Shown here: positions 44,358 through 55,917 of the stretch, in pieces
How positions within the stretch are numbered: the stretch's first letter is position 1
How the letters are laid out: the number at the start of each line of letters is the position of its first letter
Assembly (NCBI GenBank): GCA_930367215.1
Contig: OV884057.1
Coordinates: forward strand, 110,075,284 to 110,139,283
Reading direction: 5' to 3'
From: Pollenia angustigena
Taxonomy: Eukaryota > Arthropoda > Insecta > Diptera > Polleniidae
DNA length: 64,000 nucleotides
Notes under the pieces: generated by a model
What the model saw: only the letters and a program-made list of their open reading frames with translations
Databases searched by the model: none
Told to the model about the DNA's origin: nothing
Made by a program: the position numbers and the translations under genes

Positions 44358-45929
44358 CCATATAATACAAGTAGATAAAAATGTAACAAAACAATGCATC
44401 AACGCGGTTAAGGAAAATAGCCATACATATGTACATATATCCAAAAGCTTTCAAATGATACCATTTGTGGGAACATTAGTTCAGAAATGAAGTGGAAAAT
44501 CGTATATTTATATGAAAATTTCAGGGTCCATAACTCGAAAACTATTCGTTTCCGAGACTTTTCTATATATGTATATTTTTTTTTTGTTTGGAGATGCGTT
44601 GGTAAACTAGATAAAGTAGATTGCCTTTATTTTCAATCAAAAACTTAAAACATGTTTATTTCCAAAATTATATTTTGGATATATTTTACTGTCGATACGA
44701 CGATACTTTTAAAGTTTTTTTTTTTTAATTTAAAAGATTTTTTATTCGTGCTTAATTCCCAATTTTTATTCTTGATAAAAACACTGAAATTTATTGTTGA
44801 TGGGATAAGCTATTCCTATGCGCATTTCACTGTTTGCTTAGGCCAGATCGTCAGGAAACTTCATCCAAAGATTTTAGAAAAACTAAAGATATTAAACCAA
44901 ATAAAACTGTTAAGCATTTAAGAATTATATGCAACAGTTCTACTTGTAACAATATCAAAGTTTAAACAAAAAAACAGAGTTTGATTTTCCATGCTTATTT
45001 TTTGCATAACAGCTAAGAGCAATAACACATTCAAAAGCAGGGCATAATATAAATCAGAATAATTAATTGTTTCTTTTGATTCTTAGGCTGGAGGTCCACA
45101 CCACGCGTTCTATGTGTATGTTTCTTTTTTTACCTTTTTTTTAATCCTACTTTATGCATTCGATATGGACATATATGTATATATCGTCACCTAAAACTCA
45201 AAAGGCCCTATCTAAAATTTTTAAAGTTTTACAGGAGAAGCAAAAACTATTTTAAATCATAAATTTATAAATTGCCTTTGACTGTTTATAACTAATCTTT
45301 CTTCTATTTGTCTTGTAAAATCTACAAGTTGTTTTGACAATTGAAAATGCTGTTTATTATACAAACTGTTAGACAGGCCTTTAAGCGTTTACCATATAAG
45401 CTATTGTAAAAATGTATTGCTTATAAAACCGCAAATTTTTTTCGAAAGATTCCAAATTTTTTTGTGCACATTTGTGTTGATGCAATACATCAGAATCATG
45501 AAAAAGTCGATTTTTAATTGTTAGTTAGTTATTGCCTTTTGCGTTTCAGGTTACGACATTGAGCCTTAATTGCGAAAATAACGTAAGCGACATCATTTTC
45601 AATTTTCGTTTTTTTTTAATAAATGCCTTTATTGGCAACACTTGCATCATCTCCTTAAATGTCATGGTGTGCTCTGTGGTCATGGTCACATAAGGTACCG
45701 TTACAATTTTATAGCAAGAACATTTTATTCTAAGCGAAAAATTTCATACAAAATTTATATGAAATAAAATATTTATTTAGGTATTTATTTATTTATTTTA
45801 TCTATAATTACAAATTATAAGATAAAATCTTAGGAAGAGCAATAGCTACATTGGCCTTATGTTGTTATACACATATGAAGTTAGAAACAACGTGATAAAT
45901 TTAAATTTTTCTAATGATAATTACAAAGA
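44358..45929. other. No gene; a segment recurring inverted near 62.4 and 63.3 kb
   Basis: 44735-44820 and 44880-44960 match, in reverse complement, sequence around 62395-62960 and 63325-63420 (for example CAGTTCTACTTGTAACAATA). The rest is A+T-rich with no supported feature. 45740-45929 precedes the I-clade fragment and is probably its 3' tail. Confidence 0.5.
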
Positions 45930-46951
45930 CTATATTCTGTTATACATGTTCGAGATTTTAAGAAAGTTTATTAATGCTGTGACATTTTTAATGGTGGGAT
46001 GGGAAAGTAGGTATAATGGGTCAGAATTTTGGAATATGGAGTTTCTACAGGAACTAAGTGCTGGGCATTCGCACAGAAAATGCTTAGGTGTCGTGGGAAG
46101 ATTTATGTTACAATTACAAGATAGATTAAAATCGGTGTCAAATAGAATTCCATTGGTTACTCTGGTGTGTCCCTGGCGTCGACGTAAGAACTTACTATAT
46201 TCGATTCTATGTATATATTTCCCAAATATCATCGCATTGTCGTATATAGTTTTTATGTTGTAATTAATCGTTTAATACCAACGAGATGTTGAGTTGTACA
46301 CATTTTCCCTATCAGTTGAAATAAAGTATTCGTCAATGAGTTTTTCCAAATCTCTTCGATTCAAATTATTAGTGTAATGAAAGGGCTGTTTTTCTGCGTT
46401 TTTGGCAGTGAAATCAGCAAGGTTGTTGCCTTGAATTCCACTATGGATAGGAACCCAAGCTAATTTAATATCAGAATATTTTTCAATAAGAATGTTTCTG
46501 ATATTTGATGCATAGTGTTCACTATTTGTTATATTTAGTATAGCCTTTAGTGCCGACAGTGAATCTGTACATACCGCAAATTTGCCGTTCTTTTGCTTCG
46601 CATATATAAGTGCCTCATAAATTGCAATGATTTCAGCCGAAAAAATTGAGCTATGATCAATAATTTTAGAAACTTTCAAAACAGTATCTTCAGTAGTTAT
46701 ACTATAAGAAACAAATGAATTGGTCTTGGAACCGTCCGTAAATATAAAACTGAAATTTCTCAGGTCATTCTTCAAACTTGCAAACAGACTCTTATATACC
46801 GAGGAGGAAGTGTTAGATTTTAATAATTCATGCAAGCTTGTGTTAACCGAAGAAGCATCTAAAAGCCATGAAGGAGGCGGTTGTTTGTTTTTATGTTTAG
46901 TGTAATACAGTGGTATATCAAGTTGTAATTTGTTAATGTTTTTGTTTACTG
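45930..46951 (-). pseudogene. I-clade non-LTR retrotransposon 3' part (RNase H, zinc knuckle)
   Basis: Minus strand from 46951: PPPSWLLD, then an RNase H domain with FSFIFTDGSKT (first Asp), SAEIIAIYEAL (Glu), FAVCTDSLSALKAI (Asp) and PIHSGIQGNNLADFTAK (His/Asp), ending NSTSRWY at 46272. A frame break separates it from LRRRQGHTRVTNGIL and the CNCN...HFLCECPAL zinc knuckle (46232-45930). RNase H degrades the RNA strand during retrotransposition. The RT part is not recognisable upstream; an RTE copy is inserted at 46963-47984, and upstream host reading resumes at 47996. Confidence 0.85.
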
Positions 46952-46962
46952 CAATATACATA

Positions 46963-47984
46963 TATATATATATGTTCCCGACGATCCTATAAGGAGCATA
47001 GGGCCCCAACAAAATCTCTCCACTTTGATCTATTCATCGCAATTCTCTTCACTTCGTTCCAACTGGTATTAAAAGTTGTTGCTTCAGCTATGACTTGCCT
47101 TCTCCATGTATGGGCCGGACGTCCTCTTCTACGACTACCTTGTGGATTCCACTCTATGGCGGTTTTAGCAATGTCTTGGTGTGTTTTTCTTAATGTATGA
47201 CCTATCCAGTTCCATTTTCGTCTACGTACTTCAGCGGTTATGGGAGATTGCTGCGTTTCGAACCACAGCCTCTCATTGGATAACGTTTGTGGCCAATACA
47301 CCCGAAGTATTCTTCTCAGACAGCGGTTTATAAATACTTGCATTGCCTGGATGTCTGGAGGGGCCGCATTCCATGTTTCGCAACCGTATAACAAAGTAGA
47401 ACGAACATTAGAGTTAAACAGTTTAATTTTGACACCACGAGAGAGTGTGGAAGATTTCCATATGTAATTAAGTTGGCCGAAGGTTTGTGATGCTTTTTTA
47501 ATTCTGTTAGAGATATCTGCGCTCGAGCCACCAGTTGTTGTTAATATAGAGCCGAGATAACAGAAAGAGTCTACATCCTCCAGTATATTATTACCAATTG
47601 TAAATCTGCTGCTGGTTTCAGCGTTTATTCTCATCACCTTGGTCTTGTCAATTTTTATTTTAAGGCCAGCATTCGAGGCCATGTCTGAAAGATATTGCAA
47701 CTTTGACTGCATATCAGAGTATCGATGAGAGAGGAGGCAAATGTCATCGGCATATTCTATGTCCTCTAATCTTCCATTAAGCCCCCAAGAAATGCCCCTA
47801 TTATCTGCCATAGATTGTTTCATGACAATATCCAATACGATGTTGAATAAGAGTGGAGAAATTACGCAACCTTGCCGAATTCCCGTTCCTACTTTAACAC
47901 TCCTGCTCAATTTGCCTTCATGAACAATGCGGCAACTGGCATCAGCGTACAGGCTCTTGATAAGGTGGATTAGTTTGAGTGGGA
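46963..47984 (-). pseudogene. RTE-clade retrotransposon, 5'-truncated, with TSD
   Basis: Flanked by perfect 11-bp repeats CAATATACATA (46952-46962, 47985-47995). Minus-strand frame open from inside the target to 46987: TGIRQGCVISPLLFNIV, catalytic YADD (IEYADDICLL), RINAETS, NSNVRSTLLYGCETW and the RTE-typical tail RKWNWIGHTLRK, GSRRRGRPAHTWRR, RSKWRDFVGALCSL. The 3' end after GGAGCATAGGGCC's complement is a short TA run. Endonuclease and RT fingers are missing through 5' truncation, otherwise the frame is intact, suggesting a young insertion. Confidence 0.9.
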
Positions 47985-47995
47985 CAATATACATA

Positions 47996-48130
47996 GAAGA
48001 TTTGTAAAACAGAATAAAATAATTTAAAATTTCAACTTAACTAGAGTGGAGTTGTAAATTGTAATAGGGGGAGCATAATTCAGTTGATTTTAGTTAGTTA
48101 CGTATATTTTTAAAAAAATAAATGAATTTT
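47996..48130. other. Upstream remnant of the I-clade host and spacer
   Basis: Minus strand reads NYFILFYKSSMYIAV into the target site of the RTE, in frame with the RNase H ORF. Beyond about 48050 nothing is recognised. Confidence 0.4.
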
Positions 48131-49480
48131 TTATTACACCAAAGTCCTTGCAATTGTGTCTCTAATTTCCGCTCCTGCGGTATTGTTTTGCAATTGATCC
48201 GGATTTTCTTCCACTTCTTCATTTGATAAAGGAGCTATATCTTGCTCTTCTATGGGAACGTTGTAATGTTTGCAAATGTTGTGCAGAGCACAACAAACAT
48301 TTGCAATTTTACTACTTTAGACGGACTATAGGGAAGACTCATCTGAAGGCTTCTAAAACGGCTTTTTAAGTTCCCTATCGTCCTCTCTACTATATTTCTT
48401 GCTGATGCATGCACTAAATTAAATTTGTGTTGCATTGAATCAAACACCGCTGATTTGTATGGCACTAAGACATAGGGTTGTAATGCATACGCAGAGTCGG
48501 CTAACAACCAAGAATTACGGTTCCCATGGGAATACATTTCTTCATAGTAAGTGCTTGCACTGCTTAAGTTACACACAAAAGCATCGTGACATGAACCGGG
48601 CCTAGTTGCATCTACAGCGCGGACTTTCATTCGGTAATCACAAATCTACATGATATTATACAAATGTATTAAATTATATTCCAAAGTATGACATCAGTTA
48701 TGTACATACATATGTATTTAAATTAAATTTAGAGATGCTTAACTACTTACAATTAACACGTTTAAGCTGTAATATCCCTTTCTACAATAGTAAAGTTCAG
48801 AATCATGCGGGGCTTTATAAGTCGCACATGGGTTCCATCAACAGATCCAATGACGCCGGGTATTTTATATTTTTCATAAAAATTAAGTTTGGATTCTCTT
48901 GCTTCTGACTCGGTCATCTTCAACTGAATCCAAAGTGGACACAGCCTTTCCTCAAGAATATTAAGTACGTCCCATAAAACTTTACAGAAAGTGCTACGGC
49001 CCATACTTATATTCATGTCATTGGCAATCACACCTTGGAAGGACCCGACTGCTAAAAATCTTAAAACGCCGGCCAAACGCACTATTTCTGGAATTGAACT
49101 TTTGCTCATATGCTGAGAAGTTCCATCCAGAATCATCAAAAATGGAGATTTGTTTAATCTGTAGAGAGCTATGAAACTAAAGGCGTAAACACTTCGTCGG
49201 TTGATTATTTAATTGTCGTATGTGAATACAAATTACATACGACATACGACAATTAAATAATCAACCGACGACTTGACATGATACCTGATCTTATTGTAAA
49301 TGTACATATATGTTTGTATGTACTTACGCTTGGTCTGGAATGTCCAATGGATTGGAAGAATCCCTCAGTGTTTTTTTTTTAATTAACACTTCGTTTGATT
49401 GTAGCTTTTTTAAAGCCAATATACCAAGTAAGAACGCTGTAGGCATTTTAATTTTAAATTTATTTTACTGAACTAATTTG
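48131..49480 (-). pseudogene. PIF/Harbinger transposase gene with intact DDE, one frameshift
   Basis: Harbinger transposase. Exon with IVRLAGVLRFLAVGSFQG and VIGSVDGTHVRLI (first Asp) runs 49139 to 48751. A 105-bp intron (gtaagt at 48750, acceptor at 48646) follows SLNVLI. Exon 2 (48645-48250) has CDYRMKVRAVDATRPGSCHD, LLADSAYAL (second Asp) and RNIVERTIGNLKSRF (catalytic Glu). A 1-base shift near 48815 (RLIKPR versus PHDSELYYCRKGYY) is the only break seen in this part. A foldback (49195-49270) is inserted upstream of the N-terminal part. No partner Myb-like ORF is found. Confidence 0.85.
49195..49270. repeat. 76-bp foldback upstream of the Harbinger gene
   Basis: CGTCGGTTGATTATTTAATT, GTCGTATGT on the left is perfectly inverted on the right around an ~11-bp loop. 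Could extrude as a hairpin or be a minimal MITE. Confidence 0.8.
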
Positions 49481-50687
49481 TTAAATTGTTTGTTTACGTT
49501 TTGTTATGATAAAACATATGTTTTCATTGCTCAAAAACAACTTCGAAAAACAGCAAAACGCTAGCAAATCGCCTGGTTTTCAGAACATGCTGAAATGCGT
49601 TTTGCGTTTTCAAGCGATTTGAAAACGCTGCGTTTTCCAGAACATCGACGATAAAGATAAAATTATACATTAAGAACATGTAAGGGGAGCTTTTTTGTAC
49701 TTTTTCGTTCAACATCTGGTACTTTGATTAATTTTAGACATAGAAACATAAAATTAAACATGCAATGTCCTAAGTGGATGACAATCTATAAAGGAGACTT
49801 TTTGATATTTTTTTGTTTTTCAATTGATATTTTTTAAATTGAAATATGAACCGGAGGTTGGTCCCTCGCAAAAAATTCCTCTAAGACAGAAAAAATAAAT
49901 GCTCGAAACATGTAAATTCATATACTTATACTTATTTAGATGTTCTATGGTTTCTTCATACATATGAACATTAAAATTTATGGTCGAATTTTGACCATTA
50001 GGCGAACACTAGTTTTAATAAATGAACAAATCTCGAATATTTCAAAGAAAATATATTGAAAAAAACGTCTGATTGGCATACTTAGCAACACTCTGCCTTC
50101 CGAAAGTGTTGGAGGCACGGTCACCCCTACACCAGGTAAAAGCTGAATGAAATGTTGTACCCAACATTTAAATGAGTTCTGTCGCATCTGAAGAACTATT
50201 TTGCACTACAGGTCTGCTTCAAACGTATTGCAAAATACAAAAACAAAAATCTTATTAATATTAATTTTAAATAATCATTTCTTAAACTTTTTTTGTTTAA
50301 AAAGTAATTTAACTTTTGTTCATTTTGCCATGAATTCAAATTCAGTTCTTGGTTTTTAAAGCTTATTAGTATAAATTTTAACGGCCTAATTTATAAAAAA
50401 TAAAACATGTTAATAAAGGGGTTATTAAACGGATTTCGTATTTCATAAGGCAGTTAATATGTAATATGCTATGTAAAATTTACTTTAAATTTAAGTTTTA
50501 TATTCGTATCGGCATCGCCGATATTACCTTCTGAGTATCGGTATCGTATCGGCAAAAAGGCGTATCGTTATATCGCTAGTTTCCACTATGAGGAAAACAA
50601 CTTGTTTTGAGCAAAACGTATCAGTGTTTTCATGATGTTGAAGTGGTTTTGGTTTTCGAAATCTAGATTTGTTCCTCTATTACTTAC
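49481..50687. other. A+T-rich region without supported gene
   Basis: 49550-49650 has GCGATTTG/AAACGC words in both orientations. 50505-50580 has GTATCGG repeats, like a hAT terminal region also seen near 41400. Otherwise nothing recognised. Confidence 0.4.
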
Positions 50688-51128
50688 CATTATATAATCC
50701 TTCAATTCGCTAACAATTGCATGACAAGTTTCTTTTACAATGACGCTAATCGTTTGGGGCGCAATTGCTGTCAACAACTTTAAATCTTCGAAGCTTTTAC
50801 CACTAGCTAAAAACCTTAGTGTCAAAGCAAGACGATGATGTGGGGGTATTGCATCACGCATTAATGTATCCTTTTTTGTAATCAGGTGTGCAATTTTCTG
50901 CAGCAAGCATTCAAATGTTGGCTTACTCATACGGACATAACTTTTGAAATCGTTTTCAGCCGTAAATTCCAACTCTTTCAGAAGCATTGTTCGCCCCAAT
51001 ACAGGTCGTTGTTTAAACCACTCCTTACTCCAAATTCTTTTTCTTTCTTTTCTATTCCTCCTTCGTTTTAAAAGAACAGCGAGCAAAATTGCCGCGGCAC
51101 AATCGTCGTCTGCATTCATTGGAAACAA
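50688..51128 (-). pseudogene. First exon of another PIF/Harbinger transposase
   Basis: Minus strand from Met (51128): WSKEWFKQRPVLGRTMLLKE, FKSYVRMSKPTFECLLQKIA, then MRDAIPPHHRLALTLRFLAS and TISVIVKETCHAIV. These are the N-terminal helical/HTH part of Harbinger transposases. The exon ends at a good donor (ATG|gtaagta, 50687-50681). No catalytic exon follows in the next kilobase, so the gene is truncated. It contains no stop. Confidence 0.85.
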
Positions 51129-51745
51129 AATTAAAGTTTGTACAATTGTGACGTATTTGGAAACGGAAAGTTTGTGTTTTGTGAAGCCGTTCGTATCACA
51201 AATTATGTCTGTGGTTCGTATAGTTTACTTGTGGCATGAGCACTAAATAAACAACAGGATTTTTGTTTTTACAACTTTATTCAAATAATTTGATAATCAT
51301 TGTCAAAAACGGCTGCCAGCAAGGCGAATTTTTATTCGCAGTTTTGAAATTTTTTTATTATAAAAATAATATTTTTAGCACTTTTCATTCAACTACTTTT
51401 CAAAACAAAATTATATTTTGACAATTACGTATTTTTTAATTCACCGTGGAAACAGCTGATGAACCGCTGACGAGCTGAGTTTACGTGCGCCAAGATAGCG
51501 TCGATAGTTATCCACGAAAACGCAAAATTGAATTGGTGCTTTTCGGGGATGATTTGAAAATGTGAATTTAATGCTTTTGGGAACTAAAATTTAGGAATTT
51601 AAGAATTAGGGTTTTCGAATTAAAATGAGGAAGTATAATTTTAAGCAAATAATTACTCAGAAATGGAGTAAAAAATTTATAAACAAAAATAAAAGTATAA
51701 TATATATATATATATAAAAGTATTCAAGTAATTAAATGAACTTTA

Positions 51746-52793
51746 GGCAAAAGTGCACTTTACGGGGCGTACGAAAAAAAAAAAAAAAAAAAATTGGACC
51801 CCCTCTGGAATAAAAAAAGAAAAAAATCAAAATTAAAATTTAAGGGGGCTGAGGCCCCTGGGACCCCATGGATCAAAAAAAGCGGCCCGCCCACTTAGTG
51901 GTATGTGTGGGTACTCAAATTAAAGGTAATTGTGTAAAAAACACGAAATTAATAAAATTTAGGTCGAGCGGGAATTCTGGGTCCCTCTGGGGGTAAAATA
52001 TAGCCCCTCGCACCCTTATAACTATGTGTGGGTACTCGAATGAAAGGTATTTTGCTTACGATTGTATTGTTTAAGGGAATAGCAACGTAGACAAACAATT
52101 TGTTATAAAAATCGCGGTATTTTTTTTATTTTTTTGTAACTAAAGCTTTTCTGTATAGCCGGCCTTCGGCCGGGCGCAAAGATTTGTTCCTCTATGGTAT
52201 AACAAAGACCGGCTTCGCTAACTAAAGCTTTTCTGTATAGCCGGCCTTCGGCCGGGCGCAAGGATTTTCTCCTCTATGGTATAACAAAGACCGGCTTCGC
52301 TAACTAAAGCTTTTCTGTATAGCCGGCCTTCGGCCGGGCGCAAGGATTTTCTCCTCTATTGTATAACAAAGACCGGCTTCGCTAACTAAAACTTCTCTGA
52401 ATATAAAAGATACATAAATTAACCTAGAGAGGAAAATATTAAACGAATACAAAAACAAAATACATATTTGCAATCGTGAGCAAATTACCTTTAATTTGAG
52501 TACCCACACAGATATACATAAGTGTTATGGGGGGGCACTTTTTTTGCCCCAGAGGGCCCTAGAAGAGCCGCCGACCAAAAATTTTATTATTTTTGTTTTT
52601 GTTGCACAATTACCTTTAATTTGAGTACCCACACATACCATTTAGTGGGCGGGGCGGTTTTTTGGACCCAGGGGTCCCCACGGGCCTCAGCCCCCTTAAA
52701 TATTAATTTTGGTATTTTTTTTTTTTAATTCTGGATCGGGTGGCATATTTTTTATAATTTTTTTTCGTACGCCCCGTAAAGTGCACTTCAGCC
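51746..52793. mobile_element. V: 1.05-kb long-TIR element in the left arm of U
   Basis: Perfect 8-bp repeats GAACTTTA (51738-51745, 52794-52801) flank inverted ends GGC(a/t)nAAGTGCACTTTACGGGG, extending about 190 bp inward on both sides (CGTACG, GGCCCCTGGGACC-type, GTGTGGGTACTCAAATTAAA). The centre holds 82-bp tandem repeats. Non-coding. The right arm of U has the empty site AAAGTTCATTTAATTAC. Confidence 0.9.
52139..52395. repeat. 82-bp tandem repeats with GCCGGCCTTCGGCCGGGC
   Basis: Three full units (starts 52141, 52223, 52305) and a diverged start of a fourth, each with TAAAGCTTTTCTGTATA, a GC-rich hairpin GCCGGCCTTCGGCCGGGC, and AACAAAGACCGGCTTCGCTA. The GC content contrasts sharply with the surroundings. 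Confidence 0.9.
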
Positions 52794-52933
52794 GAACTTT
52801 ATTTATAATTAAAAACAAACATTTTTACTTATAATAAAAAAAGACTTCTTTTATGATAAAAAGACAAATCATAAATATTTAAAAAAAAAATATAAAGTAT
52901 GTATTAATAAAACCAAATTTGGTGTTTCATTTT

Positions 52934-53925
52934 TTTTGGGGGTGAGAGGTAACGTCAAGGAAGAAATTCTAGTGTTCCAGAAATCAAGTCAAGGAAAAAA
53001 CTTTATAGATTATGAAAGTAGACGTACTAAAGAATATAAATCGCTTTCCGTGCAAAAAATTGCCGGGCCAGTTTTCCAGAAATCTGGGCTCCTCCAAAAT
53101 AGTCAGTAAAAACTGGGATTTAATTTTTAAGGGTGTTAGAGGTAACGTCAAGGAAAAACCTGGATAGATTATGAAAGTAGACGTACTAAAGAATATAAAT
53201 CGCTTTCCGTGCAAAAAATTGCCGGGCCAGTTTTCCAGAAATCTGGGTTCATCCAAAATGGTCAGTAAAAACTGGGATTAATTTTTTAAGGGTGTTAGAG
53301 GTAACGTCAAGGAAGAAAGTGGATAGACTATGAAAGTAGACGTACTAAAGAATATAAATCGCTTTCCGTGCAAAAAATTGCCGGGCCAGTTTTCCAGAAA
53401 TCTGGGCTCCTCCAATATGGTCAGTAAAAACTGGGATTAATTTTTTAAGGGTGTTAGAGGTAACGTCAAGGAAAAAACTGGATAGATTATGAAAGTAGAC
53501 GCACTAAAGAATATAAATCGCTTTCCGTGCAAAAAATTGCCGGGCCAGTTTTCCAGAAATCTGGGCTCCTCCAAAATGGTCAGTAAAAACTGGGATTAAT
53601 TTTTTAAGGGTGTTAGAGGTAACGTCAAGGAAAAAACTGGATAGATTATGAAAGTAGACGCACTAAAGAATATAAATCGCTTTCCGTGCAAAAAATTGAC
53701 GGGCCAGTTTTCCAGAAATCTGGGTTCATCCAAAATGGTCAGTAAAAACTGGGATTAATTTTTTAAGGGTGTTAGAGGTAACGTCAAGGAAAAAACTGGA
53801 TAGATTATGAAAGTAGACGTACTTAAGAATATAAATCGCTTTCCGTGCAAAAAATTGCCGGGCCAGTTTTCCAGAAATCTGGGTTCATCCAAAATGGTCA
53901 GTAGAAACTGGGATTAAATTTTTAT
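52934..53925. repeat. Left satellite array of U, six 159-bp monomers
   Basis: Starts of GGGTGTTAGAGGTAACGTCA at 53131, 53290, 53449, 53608 and 53767 are exactly 159 bp apart, with a first, longer unit at about 52937. Each monomer has GTAGACG(T/C)ACT, CGCTTTCCGTGCAAAAAATT, GCCGGGCCAGTTTTCCAGAA and GGTCAGTAAAAACTGGGATT. Orientation is opposite to the right array. Confidence 0.93.
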
Positions 53926-54031
53926 ATAAAGTAAATGTTAAAAAGCGCAAAATTTGTATTACTTTTCTATCACAGACATGGCGTAAGGCGTCCTTTTCAT
54001 TATTGGCGGGAAAAAATTTGCGCAACTCTAA

Positions 54032-54471
54032 AGGTGGAAGTACAAAACACGCGTTAGTTCGTCGACAAGTATCTTGCGTTTATAAACTTTAGCGTGTCAA
54101 AAACTGCAAGTTACACAACACGCGTCAGCTGTTTTTTATTTGTGCATTAAAAACGGGTTTGAAAGTATATCAAGATTTTGTTATTTTATTAAATTTATTC
54201 TTTTTATTTAAATATTGTATGTTTTTTAAGCTCTTCAATAAGTTTTTCTTTCATGATTCACAAATTTGTTAAATTATTATTTTTATTGTCAGCTGATTAC
54301 TTGTCAAAAACACACAACGCGTTAAAAAGTTCAAAGTTAACCAACTTTCCGGCGCAAACGCGTCAAAATATTTTGCATGTAGCTTGTTCAATGAAAACAC
54401 ACTAGCTTAACTTTTTTTGACAGAAGACGACAGAGCGCGCGCGCACTAACGCGTGTTATGTACTTCTACCT
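54032..54471. mobile_element. W: 440-bp TAA-flanked MITE
   Basis: AGGTGGAAGTAC and ACACGCGTTAGT at the left are inverted at the right, with TAA at 54029-54031 and 54472-54474. Inner motifs CGCGT/ACGCG are repeated. Non-coding. Confidence 0.88.
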
Positions 54472-54474
54472 TAA

Positions 54475-55752
54475 AGGCCCAAATACATTGATCAAAATAC
54501 TCATCAAGCATTGTGGTAGTATTAGTGAAAATGTGTTTGTATGTGTCACACCGACGATGCTGGATGGAAAATCAATAAATTTAGATATGACGGCGAATCT
54601 AACGTCAAGCACACGTATACGATGAATTCACCGGCTGGACAAGCATTTGACAAGTGTCCCTACAAGAAGACTACCGGTCATTTTACTAGTTATATGACCG
54701 GTAGTGTTCACCAATATATTGGTTAAAGTTTCTATTAGTTTATTAAGAGCAAAATGAAAAAACTAACCGAAACTCTTGTGTACATGTGATTTTGACTCTC
54801 TTTCTAACTAATGAATTCCACTCGACTACGGAACATATATCTGTACTGCTTACTCTGCTGCTTTTTATTAGTCAATGATAGCCAAAATAGTGGTTAATGC
54901 TAACTAGTTAGTCATAACGTAAATATTGGTAAGCACTAACTAGTTATTTATAACGTAAAAATTGGTTAATACTAACCTTTATAAAAAAATACTTTTTTTT
55001 TAATTTTCATTTTAAATTAAATTTTTTATTAAAAATATTAAATGGAATTTTATGAATTAAGAGGAAATTAGATTTCAGTAAAGTAAATACCAAGTACCAT
55101 TATTTCTGTGGCTGCTCTTTAAGGTTCCACTTCTTGCATGATTCTGGAAATGTAGGTAAACATACGTGTTTCCAATCAATTAATCGTAGATCTTAAAAAA
55201 ATTATATACATACTTGAAAAGCCATCAGGATTTTTAAATATTTTTTTTTTGTTCCTTTACTATCATCACCAAATCTTAAACGATTATCCTGGCCAAAGCC
55301 ACCACCCGAATGACCGCTACCTGTTGAACGAGCACTCCTTTCAAAACGACCTTTTCGCACATGACCTCTGTGTTTCCTGATAATCCAGCACCACGTTCTC
55401 TGAAGCCGCCATCAATACGCCTTCCTTTACCACTAGCATTCTGATTACAGCTTTTTGGCGGTGTCACTTTTTTATAGTAATTTTTTTATCTCACTACTTT
55501 AGTCACAAATTATAAATTTAATTTAATTGATTTTTTTCTTTGATACCAATCGCAAATATTAAATTTAAGAACTTCACAAATTTTTACACGCGTATGACAA
55601 AAATATATTAAAATATTAGTTGTATTGGGAAATGTTAGTTGAACCATTCTAACATATATGTTAGAGAGGAACTACTAATCTTAAATTGTTGCAAGTGTGT
55701 TAGTAATTTTTTTGGTTTTGGTTATGCATTTCTTGTAGGGGTATTTGGGCCT
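54475..55752. mobile_element. X: TAA-flanked MITE carrying element E3
   Basis: Ends AGGCCCAAATAC / GTATTTGGGCCT. TAA on the left (54472-54474); on the right the TAA is split by the insertion of Y. Without E3 it is about 195 bp and matches the partial copy at 39931-40312. Removing W, X, E3 and Y leaves CAACTCTAAAATAGGCGCTAA, matching the uninterrupted right arm of U apart from one base. Confidence 0.78.
54658..55740. mobile_element. Element E, diverged short copy (E3) without captured genes
   Basis: Starts CCCTACAAGAAGACTACCGG, ends GCATTTCTTGTAGGG. It has CTAACTAGTTAG-type repeats where E2 has TCAGTACTGACTAG, and keeps the E4/5 right part (ACACACTTGCAACAATT, CTCTAACATATATGTTAGA). A short minus ORF (55276-55467) shows no known domain. 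The AsnRS block is absent, so capture happened in another lineage of E or was lost here. Possible 2-bp GT target duplication. Confidence 0.75.
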
Positions 55753-55754
55753 TA

Positions 55755-55917
55755 CACAGCATTTACATTTGCCAGTACTGGCAAGACAGTAAGCATATAC
55801 ATATTAGTTGGCAAAACAATGCAAAAACAAAATAGCTGTAAAAGTGTTTTTGTATTAGTGAAAAAGTTTGAATGAATTGCTACTGGCTTGCCAGTACTGG
55901 CAAATGTAAACGCTATG
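55755..55917. mobile_element. Y: 163-bp TTA-flanked MITE
   Basis: Ends CACAGCATTTACATTTGCCA / TGGCAAATGTAAACGCTATG, both followed inward by GTACTGGCAAG-type sequence. TTA at 55752-55754 and 55918-55920. Confidence 0.85.

Noticed and set aside
45859..46263. 134-codon plus ORF
   Set aside because: Antisense shadow of the I-clade zinc-knuckle region.
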